Positions 14,215 to 21,722 of a DNA stretch of 31,221 nt are shown piece after piece (the stretch's first letter is position 1; each line of letters begins with the position of its first letter). Source of the DNA: Cacconaster sp045114175 (GTDB lineage: Bacteria > Bacteroidota > Bacteroidia > Bacteroidales > UBA932); the NCBI GenBank assembly GCA_045114175.1, contig JBGUJZ010000010.1, forward strand, positions 1 through 31,221. Reading direction: 5' to 3'. The notes below the pieces were generated by a model. It was given only the letters and a program-made list of their open reading frames with translations. It had not been told where the DNA came from and ran no database searches. A program made the position numbers and the translations under genes.

Positions 14215-14248
14215 AAAAAAAGAGAGTCCATTCGGGCTCTCTTTTTTT
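14215..14248 (+). terminator. Intrinsic terminator of tRNA-Ala
   Basis: AGAGAGTCC (14221-14229) pairs with GGGCTCTCT (14234-14242) with one wobble, and T residues follow to 14248. Flanking A and T runs could extend the stem and make it work on both strands. Confidence 0.88.
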
Positions 14249-14259
14249 GTGGAGATGTC

Positions 14260-14333
14260 GCCGCTGACGCGGCTCCTGTCAACCCCTCCTTTCAATGGTT
14301 CCCGGTGGGAACCAACCGCCGCAGAAGCGGCGG
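14260..14333. other. Three consecutive small GC-rich hairpins
   Basis: In the gap between tRNA-Ala and the zinc-ribbon gene are three hairpins: GCCGC/GCGGC (14260-14273), GGTTCCC/GGGAACC (14297-14313) and CCGCCGC/GCGGCGG (14316-14333). They have no T-runs. No gene is seen here. Confidence 0.45.
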
Positions 14334-14368
14334 GGTGGCTGCTCCACTTTATTTGTTGAGAGTAGAGG

Positions 14369-14710
14369 TTACACCAGGCGGAGGGAGCCGAAGAGGGTGA
14401 CGCGGTAGGAGTAGGTATAGCAGGAGTAGATGCGGCGGCCGAAGGGCCCTTTGCGGGCGGCGGTGAAATAGTCCGTGTTGAACTGCAGCTTGCGGAGACT
14501 CGCGCGGTCGGCGCGATGCCGGCCGGTGGCGTGCAGTTTGCCCAGGATGTCAAAGTTCCTGCGCAGGATTCGGGCTACCGGGGCCTGTTCGCTGGCGGCC
14601 CTGCGATATTGGCTGTTGTGATAGGTTGCGCGACAGTAGTCGCTGCAGAATTTCTTGTCGCTGCGCCCGGTGAGCGGTGCGCCGCATTCGATACAGGTAT
14701 TCTTCATCAT
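14369..14710 (-). CDS. Small zinc-ribbon protein of unknown function
   Basis: The 113-residue protein begins MMKNTCIECGAPLTGRSDKKFCS, followed by DYC. The four cysteines (Cys6, 9, 22, 26) form a CxxC...CxxxC zinc ribbon of the FCS/MYM-like sort found in many small Bacteroidota proteins. The rest is basic, with FDILGKLHATGRHRADRASL and an aromatic-rich C-terminus. A GGAGG precedes the start, and TATCTTTG lies 26 bp upstream on the same strand. Function is not known; nucleic-acid binding would be a guess from the zinc ribbon and positive charge. The second Met could equally be the start. Confidence 0.78.
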   Translation of the reverse strand: MMKNTCIECGAPLTGRSDKKFCSDYCRATYHNSQYRRAASEQAPVARILRRNFDILGKLHATGRHRADRASLRKLQFNTDYFTAARKGPFGRRIYSCYTYSYRVTLFGSLRLV

Positions 14711-14736
14711 CTGTCCTCCTCAATCTTCGTTTCCCG

Positions 14737-14744
14737 CAAAGATA
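14737..14744 (-). promoter_or_regulatory. -7 element for the zinc-ribbon gene
   Basis: TATCTTTG on the - strand, 26 bp before the start codon. Confidence 0.65.
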
Positions 14745-14878
14745 AGGGCCGTCAGAGCGCTTGTCAAGGGGGTGGGACGAATAGTCTGAAAGATTTGTTC
14801 CGGTTGGTCAACGGCCCTCAGGAATCTGAAAAAACGTTTCCGTTTACGGGAATAACAACGCCAAATCGGGGAAATTTG

Positions 14879-14886
14879 TACCTTTA
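14879..14886 (+). promoter_or_regulatory. Probable -7 element for the YgiQ-type gene
   Basis: TACCTTTA (last base differs from the consensus G), ending 8 bases before the ATG at 14895. Confidence 0.5.
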
Positions 14887-14894
14887 TCGGTGAA

Positions 14895-16646
14895 ATGCAG
14901 ACTCCCGAATCATCTCCCGCCTATATGTTTCCGACATCCGTCAAGGAGGTCGAGCGCCTGGGATGGGACTACATAGACATCATCATCTTCACGGGTGATG
15001 CCTTTGTGGATCATCCGAGCTTCGGTACTGCCTGCATTGCGCGCTGGCTGCAGAAGCACGGTTACCGGGTGGCCATCGTGCCCCAGCCGAACTGGCGCGA
15101 CGATCTGCGCGACTTCCGCAAGCTGGGCGCCCCGCGCCTCTACTTCGGGGTCAATGCGGGTGCGATGGATTCCATGGTGAACCACTATACCGCAGCCCGC
15201 CGCCTGCGCCACGACGACGCCTATACGCCGGAAGGCAAGGCCGGGCAGCGTCCGGACCGGGCAGTCATCACCTATACCAAGATTCTCAAGCAGTTATGGC
15301 CCGACGTGCCGGTGGTGATCGGCGGCGTTGAGGCTTCGCTCCGCCGCCTGACGCACTACGATTACTGGGACGACAGGCTGATGCCCTCCATCCTGGTTGA
15401 CAGCGGCGCGGACTGGCTTTGCTATGGCATGGGCGAAAAGCCGATGCTGGCCCTGACTCGCGCCTTCGAAAAGGGCTGGAGCCGCCACCAGATGGAATCC
15501 CTTCCGCAGATAGCTTTCTATCGCAAAGGTTCGCCGCATCCTGCTGAAGACCGCTTGATCCTGAACGGTTACGAGGCCTGCCAGGCAGACCGTAAGGCGC
15601 TGGCTGAGAACTTCCACCAGATTGAAACGCATGCCAACCTGCTGCACCCCGCTACCTTGCTGGAGGCAGTGGGAGATGGTTATGTGCAGGTCAATCCGCC
15701 CTACGCTCCCGCCACCACGGAAGAGATGGATGCCTACTGGGATCTGCCCTTCACCAAGCTCCCCCATCCGCGCTACAAGGGCAAACGGCTTCCGGCTTGG
15801 GACATGATCAAAGACAGCATCATCACGCACCGGGGCTGCTTTGGCGGATGCAACTTCTGCACGATTGCCGCGCACCAGGGCAAGTTTATCCAGAGCCGCA
15901 GCGCAGAGAGCATCGTGCAGGAGGTGCGCAAGTTGGCGGCCATGCCCGAGTTCCGCGGAAATATCTCGGATCTGGGTGCTCCCACGGCCAATATGTATCG
16001 GATGGGCGGTCGCGACAAGGAGCAATGTGCGAAGTGCCGCCGCAAATCGTGCCTCTTCCCTGTGCGCTGCCCGAACCTGGCGCTGTCGCACGCCCCGCTG
16101 CTGGAGCTCTACCGGAAGGTGGATGCTGTGAAGGGAGTCCGCCACGCCTATATCGGCAGTGGCATCCGCTACGATCTCTTCCTGGATGCGAACGGATTTC
16201 TGGATGAAACGGGCCGCCAATACCTGCGCGAGGTGATGCTGCATCACACCTCCGGCCGCTTGAAAGTGGCGCCCGAGCACACCGAGCCGCGGGTACTGGA
16301 GATGATGGCCAAACCTTCGTTCGCGCTCTTCGAGCGGCTGCGGAAGGAGTTCGATGCCATCAATGTGGAGGAGGGGACCCACCTGGAGCTGGTGCCCTAT
16401 TTTATCTCTTCACACCCCGGCTGTATGCTGGAGGATATGCAAAAGCTCCGCCGCCATCCGGCCCTCAAGGGAATCTGGATGGAGCAGGTGCAAGACTTTA
16501 TGCCGACGCCCATGACGACGTCGTCCGTGATGTTCTATACGGGATTAGATCCGCGCACAATGAAGCCCGTGGCCGTTGAGCGCGACCCCGGGCGCAAGAA
16601 AGCGCAGAAAGATCTGTTCTTCAGACGCCAGGTTATTTCTTCTTGA
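14895..16646 (+). CDS. YgiQ family radical SAM protein (UPF0313)
   Basis: The 583-residue protein has an N-terminal YgiQ domain (DIIIFTGDAFVDHPSFGTACIARWL, GGVEASLRR) and a radical SAM core. The [4Fe-4S] motif is Cys315-x3-Cys319-x2-Cys322 in RGCFGGCNFC. Later motifs IGSGIRYDL, LKVAPEHTE and QVQDFMPTPMT are family-typical. The enzyme's substrate is unknown. It is shorter than the E. coli relative because the C-terminal extension is absent. Its last 14 bases overlap the end of the convergent membrane-protein gene. Confidence 0.93.
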   Translation: MQTPESSPAYMFPTSVKEVERLGWDYIDIIIFTGDAFVDHPSFGTACIARWLQKHGYRVAIVPQPNWRDDLRDFRKLGAPRLYFGVNAGAMDSMVNHYTAARRLRHDDAYTPEGKAGQRPDRAVITYTKILKQLWPDVPVVIGGVEASLRRLTHYDYWDDRLMPSILVDSGADWLCYGMGEKPMLALTRAFEKGWSRHQMESLPQIAFYRKGSPHPAEDRLILNGYEACQADRKALAENFHQIETHANLLHPATLLEAVGDGYVQVNPPYAPATTEEMDAYWDLPFTKLPHPRYKGKRLPAWDMIKDSIITHRGCFGGCNFCTIAAHQGKFIQSRSAESIVQEVRKLAAMPEFRGNISDLGAPTANMYRMGGRDKEQCAKCRRKSCLFPVRCPNLALSHAPLLELYRKVDAVKGVRHAYIGSGIRYDLFLDANGFLDETGRQYLREVMLHHTSGRLKVAPEHTEPRVLEMMAKPSFALFERLRKEFDAINVEEGTHLELVPYFISSHPGCMLEDMQKLRRHPALKGIWMEQVQDFMPTPMTTSSVMFYTGLDPRTMKPVAVERDPGRKKAQKDLFFRRQVISS

Positions 16647-16884
16647 TCAGGTTGATGACCCAAAGCAGGATCACCGCGCCAATCACAGCCGTGATGATAC
16701 GGCCAACCCAGGTTGCACCCCAGGCAATGCCCAGCCAGCCGAGAAGGCTGCCGCCGATGTAACCGCCGACGATACCCACCAGCAGGTTAACCCAGAAACC
16801 GAAACCGGAACCTTTCATGATACGGCCGGCAATGCATCCTGCCAGTGCACCGATCAGAATAGAAACAATAATAGACCACAACAT
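16633..16884 (-). CDS. GlsB/YeaQ/YmgE family membrane protein (transglycosylase-associated)
   Basis: The 83-residue protein begins MLWSIIVSILIGALAGCIAG and has three hydrophobic segments with GxxxG-rich turns (LLVGIVGGYIGGSLLG), typical of the family. The family is linked to stress and envelope conditions, but no reaction is known. An upstream in-frame start at 16938 lies beyond the -7 box (16909-16916), so the ATG at 16884 is used. The 3' end overlaps that of the YgiQ gene on the other strand. Confidence 0.88.
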   Translation of the reverse strand: MLWSIIVSILIGALAGCIAGRIMKGSGFGFWVNLLVGIVGGYIGGSLLGWLGIAWGATWVGRIITAVIGAVILLWVINLIKKK

Positions 16885-16908
16885 AGCTGTAAGTATTAAT
16901 AGGTATAG

Positions 16909-16916
16909 CAAAGATA
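16909..16916 (-). promoter_or_regulatory. -7 element for the GlsB-like gene
   Basis: TATCTTTG on the - strand, 24 bp before the start codon at 16884. Confidence 0.7.
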
Positions 16917-16924
16917 AGAAAAGT

Positions 16925-16955
16925 TTGACGAACCGCACGGGATTGCGTAGTTTTG
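16925..16955 (+). promoter_or_regulatory. Leaderless promoter of the M3 peptidase gene
   Basis: TTG (16925-16927), 20 bp, then TAGTTTTG (16948-16955), with the ATG only 4 bases later. Both promoter elements match the Bacteroidota consensus. Confidence 0.75.
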
Positions 16956-16959
16956 CAGT

Positions 16960-19044
16960 ATGAAAAAGATCATTTTGGCAGCCCTTCTGGCGGCTGCGAC
17001 CCTTACTTCGTGTACTATGAATAATCCGCTATTGGTTCCGTCCGACGCTCCGCACGGTGCGCCCGCGTTTGACAAGATTCGGACGGAGCACTACAAACCC
17101 GCTTTCCTTCAGGCTATTAAAGAGGGTAAAGCAGAGGTTGAGGCCATCGCCAACAATCCTGAGGCACCCACCTTTGCCAATACCATCGAGGCCCTGACCT
17201 ATGCGGGCGAAGCCATGACGAAAGTCAGCAACATCTTCTTCAATCTCAACGAAGCCTGCACCAACGACCAGATGCAGAACCTGGCAGAAGACATTTCTCC
17301 GCTGCTGACCGAGTTCTCCATGTCTATCATGCTCAATCCCACCCTCTTTGCCCGCGTCAAGGCGGTCTATGACGACCGTGAGAATCTTTCGCTCACCCAG
17401 GAGCAGGCCAAACTGCTGGAAGAGACTTACAAACAGTTCGTCCAGAGCGGGGCCAACCTGTCGGATGCTGACAAAGAGGTGTACGCCAAGCTGCAGGAAG
17501 AGCTCTCCATCGCCACCCTGCAGTTCGGTAAGAATGTGCTCTCGGCCACCAACGCCTACACGTTGCACATCACCGACGAGGCGGACCTGGCCGGCCTGCC
17601 GCAGTATGTGCGCGAGATGGGTGCCGCTGAAGCGGCTGAGCGCGGACTCCAAGGCTGGGTCTATACGCTCAACTATCCGAGCTACAGTCCCTTCCTCCGC
17701 TACAGCGAGAACCGCGAACTGCGTCGGCAGATCTGGACGGCCTACAACACCAAGTGCGTGGGCGGCGAGTTCGACAACCTGGAGAACATCCGCAAGATCC
17801 TGGATCTCCGTATGAAGAGCGCCAGCCTGCTGGGCTATCAGACATACGCGCAGTATGCCATCGAAGACCGCATGGCCAAGACCCCGGAGAACGTACTCTC
17901 CTTCCTGAACGACCTGCGCGCCAAGTCCTATCCCTTCGCAAAGCGCGACGTGGCTGACATTCAGAAATATGCAGCCAAGAACGGCTTCAAGGATAAACTG
18001 ATGCCGTGGGATTTCTCCTACTGGAGCGAGAAGTACCGCGACGAGAAATACGCCATCAACGAAGAACTGCTCAAGCCCTACTTTGAACTGAGCAGCGTGC
18101 AGGCAGCCATCTTTGATTTGGCAAACCGTCTCTATGGCCTGCAGTTTACCGAGAATCCGGATATCCCTGTCTATCACCCGGATGTGAAGGCATTCGATGT
18201 GACCGACGAGAACGGCCGATTCATGGCGGTGCTCTATATCGATTATTTCCCGCGCGAGAGCAAGCGTGGCGGTGCGTGGATGACCGCGTTCCGCGAGCAG
18301 GGTGTGGTGAACGGCGAAGAGCAGCGCCCCTTCGTTTCGCTGGTGACCAACTTCACCAAGCCGACCGCTACCGAGCCTTCGCTGCTGACCTTCGACGAGG
18401 TGACCACCATCCTGCACGAGTTCGGCCACGGCCTCCACGGCATGCTGGCAGAGGGAACCTATCCTTCGCTGACCGGTACCAATGTGGCGCGCGACTTTGT
18501 GGAACTGCCTTCGCAGATCATGGAGAACTGGGCCTATGAGCCTGAGTATCTGAAGACCTTCGCCAAGCATTACAAGACGGGCGAAGTGATTCCGCAGGAG
18601 CTGATCGATAAGATTGTGGCTTCCAAGAACTACCTGGCCGGCTACGCTTGCATCCGTCAGCTGAACTTCGGCCTGGTGGATATGGACTGGCATACGCTCA
18701 CCAGCGTAGAGGGAATCGACCCGATCGCCTTCGAGCAGGCAGAGGTGGATCGCAATCCGGTCTTGCCCAGCGTCGAAGACGTAATCTTCAGCCCTTCTTT
18801 CACCCACATCTTTGCAGGCGGCTATGCAGCCGGTTATTACTCCTACAAGTGGGCGGAAGTGCTGGAGGCGGATGCCTTCTCACTCTTCAAGGAGAAGGGC
18901 ATCTTCAACCGCGAAGTGGCAGCTGCTTTCCGCGAGAAACTGCTCAGCAAGGGTGGTACCGTGGATGCAGACGTACTCTTCCGTGACTTCCGCGGCCGCG
19001 ATCCGCGTCCGGAAGCCCTGCTGGAAAAGATGGGAATGAAATAG
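16960..19044 (+). CDS. M3 family metallopeptidase lipoprotein, peptidyl-dipeptidase Dcp type
   Basis: The 694-residue protein carries a lipoprotein signal (MKKIILAALLAAATLTSC, lipobox LTSC) and the M3 zinc protease fold. The zinc motif HEFGH is at residues 486-490, with Glu487 catalytic. The third ligand is Glu515 in FVELPSQ, 25 residues further on as the family requires. Late substrate-binding motifs such as FTHIFAGGYAAGYYSYKW are present. Dcp removes dipeptides from peptide C-termini. The lipid anchor puts it in the periplasm or outer membrane, suggesting a role in using external peptides. The mRNA is probably leaderless. Confidence 0.93.
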   Translation: MKKIILAALLAAATLTSCTMNNPLLVPSDAPHGAPAFDKIRTEHYKPAFLQAIKEGKAEVEAIANNPEAPTFANTIEALTYAGEAMTKVSNIFFNLNEACTNDQMQNLAEDISPLLTEFSMSIMLNPTLFARVKAVYDDRENLSLTQEQAKLLEETYKQFVQSGANLSDADKEVYAKLQEELSIATLQFGKNVLSATNAYTLHITDEADLAGLPQYVREMGAAEAAERGLQGWVYTLNYPSYSPFLRYSENRELRRQIWTAYNTKCVGGEFDNLENIRKILDLRMKSASLLGYQTYAQYAIEDRMAKTPENVLSFLNDLRAKSYPFAKRDVADIQKYAAKNGFKDKLMPWDFSYWSEKYRDEKYAINEELLKPYFELSSVQAAIFDLANRLYGLQFTENPDIPVYHPDVKAFDVTDENGRFMAVLYIDYFPRESKRGGAWMTAFREQGVVNGEEQRPFVSLVTNFTKPTATEPSLLTFDEVTTILHEFGHGLHGMLAEGTYPSLTGTNVARDFVELPSQIMENWAYEPEYLKTFAKHYKTGEVIPQELIDKIVASKNYLAGYACIRQLNFGLVDMDWHTLTSVEGIDPIAFEQAEVDRNPVLPSVEDVIFSPSFTHIFAGGYAAGYYSYKWAEVLEADAFSLFKEKGIFNREVAAAFREKLLSKGGTVDADVLFRDFRGRDPRPEALLEKMGMK

Positions 19045-19064
19045 GCCGGGAACGGCTGAACACA

Positions 19065-19103
19065 GGGGCGGTCGTGGGTTATCCTACGACCGCTCCGTTT
19101 GTT
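19065..19103 (+). terminator. Hairpin over the metG stop codon, likely terminator for the M3 gene
   Basis: A 14-bp stem (19065-19078 with 19083-19096, two wobbles) has a TTAT loop that contains the metG stop codon on the opposite strand. GTTTGTT follows on the + strand, a poor but usable T-tract. It may also protect the 3' end of the metG mRNA. Confidence 0.55.
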
Positions 19104-21241
19104 ACGACCTCCTGCGGGGTGACAAAGCGCATCGTGCCGTCGCTTTGTTTCGCCATCAGGATCATGCCGCGGCTCTCGATGCCCCGAATGACGCGCGGCT
19201 TGAGGTTGGCCAGGATGCAAATCTGCTTGCCCACCATCTGATCGGGGGTGTAGTACTCGGCGATACCGGAGACGATGGTACGCTGGTCAATACCCGTATC
19301 GATGCTGAGTTTCAGAAGTTTGTCTGTCTTGGGAACCCGCTCTGCGGCCAGCACGGTGGCGGTGCGTATATCCATCTTCTCAAACTCCTCAAAGGTGCAC
19401 TCCTCTTTCTGGGGAACGACCTGCTTGGCAGCCTCTTCCTTGGCAGCGGCCTCTCTCTCGGCGCGAATGGCCTCGAGCCGGTCGAGCTGTACCTGGATGG
19501 CATCATCTTCAATCTTGGCAAAGAGCAACTGCGCTTCGCCGATCTGGTGGCCTGCAGGGAGGATTTCGGTGGCGCCGAGCTGATCCCATGCCAGGTTCAG
19601 GCCTGCAGCCGTGATGCCGGTATGGATAGCGGCGCCTTCACCCTCTTTATACGTGTTGACGGTCACCTGTTCGCCCTTGCGGTGGTCCGCTCCCGCGTTG
19701 AGGCCTACGCACAGCATTGCGCGCAGCCGCTCGGCAGCAAACGGGGTGAAAGGCTCGAAGGCGATGGCCAGGTCCGCGCAAATCTGCAACGAGACGTTGA
19801 GGATGGTAGCGGTGCGGGCCATATCGGTCTTGGCCACCTTCCAAGGCTCAGTGTCAGAGATATACTTGTTACCCACGCGCGCGATGCTCATTGCATCCTT
19901 GAGCGCCTCGCGGAACCGGTAGTTGGAGAGGTTCTGCTCCAGCGATGCCCGCAGTGCAGGAATCTCGGAGAGGGCCTCGCGGTCAATGTCGAGCAGTTCG
20001 CCGGCAGCTGGCACCTTGCCTTCAAAGTACTTGTGAGTCAGCACCACGGCGCGGTTTACAAAGTTGCCGAAGATGCCCACCAGTTCGGAGTTATTGCGGG
20101 TCTGGAAATCCTTCCAGCTGAAATCGTTGTCTTTGGTTTCCGGCGCGTTGGCAGCGAGCACGTAGCGGATTACGTCCTCTTTGCCGGGGAAGTCGCGCAG
20201 ATACTCGTGCGCCCAGACAGCCCAGTTGCGCGAGGTGGAAATCTTGTCGCCCTCCAGGTTGAGGAACTCGTTGGCGGGGACGTTGTCAGGCAGGATATAA
20301 CCGTCGCCATAAGCCTTGAGCATAGCCGGGAAGACGATGCAGTGGAAGACGATGTTGTCCTTGCCGATGAAATGGACCATCCGGGTGTCGGCGGATTTCC
20401 ACCACTTGTCCCAGCTCTGGGGCAGGAGTTCCTGCGTGTTGGAGATGTAGCCGATCGGGGCGTCGAACCAGACATAAAGAACCTTGCCTTCAGCGCCTTC
20501 CACGGGGACGGGTACGCCCCAGTCCAGGTCGCGGCTCACGGCACGCGGCTGCAGTCCGCCGTCAATCCAGCTCTTGACCTGACCATAGACGTTCGGCCGC
20601 CACTCTTTGTGTCCTTCCAGAATCCAGTCGGAGAGCCACTTCTCATACTGATCCAGCGGCAGATACCAGTGGGTGGTCTTTTTCTTGATGGGTTCGGCGC
20701 CGCTCAGTTTGCTCTTGGGGTTGATTAACTCTTCCGGGCTGAGGGTGCTGCCGCACTTCTCGCACTGGTCGCCGTAGGCTCCCTCCGCACCGCACTTGGG
20801 GCAGGTACCCACGATGTAGCGGTCTGCCAGGAACTGTTTGGCCTCCGGGTCGTAGTACTGCTCGCTCTCCCGGGTGATGAACTTGCCTTCGTCGTAGAGT
20901 TTACGGAAGAAGGCCGCCGCATTCTTGTGATGAATGGCGGAGGAGGTGCGGGAGTAGATATCGAAGTTGATGCCCAGTCCGCTGAAGGAGTTCTTGATGA
21001 GGGTATGGTATTGATCCACGATATCCTGCGGGGTGCAGCCGTTCTGGCGCGCCTTGATGGTGATGGGCACGCCGTGCTCGTCGGAACCGCAGATGAAGAG
21101 GACATCCTCTCCGCGGAGCCGGAGGTAACGGACATAGATGTCGGCCGGAACGTAAACGCCAGCCAAATGGCCGATATGCACCGGACCGTTTGCATACGGC
21201 AGGGCGCAGGTAACGAGGGTTCTGTTGAATTTCTTTTCCAT
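19079..21241 (-). CDS. metG: Methionyl-tRNA synthetase
   Basis: The 720-residue enzyme charges tRNA-Met. It begins MEKKFNRTLVTCALPYANGP followed by the VHIGH signature. A CPKCG...CEKCG zinc knuckle is present, and KISTSR stands in the position of KMSKS. The C-terminal 110 or so residues (from TFEEFEKMDIRTATVLAAERV) form the EMAP/Trbp111-type tRNA-binding dimerisation domain. The ATG at 21241 is 6 bases after TATTTTTG, so the mRNA is nearly leaderless. A start at 21259 lies upstream of that box and is rejected. Confidence 0.97.
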   Translation of the reverse strand: MEKKFNRTLVTCALPYANGPVHIGHLAGVYVPADIYVRYLRLRGEDVLFICGSDEHGVPITIKARQNGCTPQDIVDQYHTLIKNSFSGLGINFDIYSRTSSAIHHKNAAAFFRKLYDEGKFITRESEQYYDPEAKQFLADRYIVGTCPKCGAEGAYGDQCEKCGSTLSPEELINPKSKLSGAEPIKKKTTHWYLPLDQYEKWLSDWILEGHKEWRPNVYGQVKSWIDGGLQPRAVSRDLDWGVPVPVEGAEGKVLYVWFDAPIGYISNTQELLPQSWDKWWKSADTRMVHFIGKDNIVFHCIVFPAMLKAYGDGYILPDNVPANEFLNLEGDKISTSRNWAVWAHEYLRDFPGKEDVIRYVLAANAPETKDNDFSWKDFQTRNNSELVGIFGNFVNRAVVLTHKYFEGKVPAAGELLDIDREALSEIPALRASLEQNLSNYRFREALKDAMSIARVGNKYISDTEPWKVAKTDMARTATILNVSLQICADLAIAFEPFTPFAAERLRAMLCVGLNAGADHRKGEQVTVNTYKEGEGAAIHTGITAAGLNLAWDQLGATEILPAGHQIGEAQLLFAKIEDDAIQVQLDRLEAIRAEREAAAKEEAAKQVVPQKEECTFEEFEKMDIRTATVLAAERVPKTDKLLKLSIDTGIDQRTIVSGIAEYYTPDQMVGKQICILANLKPRVIRGIESRGMILMAKQSDGTMRFVTPQEVVTNGAVVG

Positions 21242-21247
21242 AATCCG

Positions 21248-21255
21248 CAAAAATA
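21248..21255 (-). promoter_or_regulatory. -7 element for metG
   Basis: TATTTTTG on the - strand, 6 bases before the start codon. Confidence 0.65.
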
Positions 21256-21288
21256 GCACAAAATGTCCGAAAATGGATAAGCGTTTTT

Positions 21289-21316
21289 AAACGTAACTAT
21301 CCGTAAGTATACGTTT
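21289..21316. promoter_or_regulatory. Inverted repeat between metG and ssb
   Basis: AAACGTA (21289-21295) and TACGTTT (21310-21316) form a 7-bp inverted repeat, 14 bp apart, between two divergent genes. It could be an operator. A degenerate -7 box, TTATTTTG, for ssb follows at 21346-21353. Confidence 0.35.
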
Positions 21317-21383
21317 AGAGTATGGTTAGGGCGGGGAAGAGGGCCTTATTTTGCCGCCAAGTTCAACTTTAAAAACAAAAACT

Positions 21384-21722
21384 ATGGAAAACCAAACGCT
21401 TAACCGAATTGAAATCCGCGGACGGATCGGGCAGGAGCCCAGAATCACCCGCGTAGCAGACAAGGCCGTAGCCCGCTTCTGCGTGGCCACCAGTGAAATC
21501 TACAAAGACCGCAGCGGCGAGCTGAAGGAGGAGACCACCTGGCACAATGTCTCCGCCTGGGCCGACAAGAGCCAGATAGACCTGAACCAACTGAAAAAAG
21601 GGGATATGGTGTCCGTCGTGGGACGAATCCGGAACGTCCGCTATACCTCAGCGGAGGGGGACGACCGTTATTTCGTGGAGATTGTTGCCAACAAACTGCT
21701 CCCTTACCAGCAAAGCGCGTGA
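21384..21722 (+). CDS. ssb: Single-stranded DNA-binding protein, short form
   Basis: The 112-residue protein is a single OB fold: MENQTLNRIEIRGRIGQEPR, RFCVATSEIYKDRSGE, TTWHNVSAW and GDMVSVVGRIRNVRY are typical SSB strands. It ends KLLPYQQSA straight after the fold and lacks the disordered acidic tail and DDIPF-like tip through which housekeeping SSBs recruit partners. It is therefore probably a second, specialised paralogue. The ATG at 21384 matches the family start. Its TGA abuts the stop codon of convergent rpoN. Confidence 0.9.
   Translation: MENQTLNRIEIRGRIGQEPRITRVADKAVARFCVATSEIYKDRSGELKEETTWHNVSAWADKSQIDLNQLKKGDMVSVVGRIRNVRYTSAEGDDRYFVEIVANKLLPYQQSA

Noticed and set aside
14050..14553. 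A 167-codon - strand frame across tRNA-Ala
   Set aside because: It runs through the tRNA, its terminator and the zinc-ribbon gene in another frame.
17029..18807. A 592-codon open frame opposite the M3 peptidase, and similar long frames opposite sdaA, metG, rpoN, miaB and cysS
   Set aside because: All lie within well-supported genes and lack promoters, start signals and known motifs.
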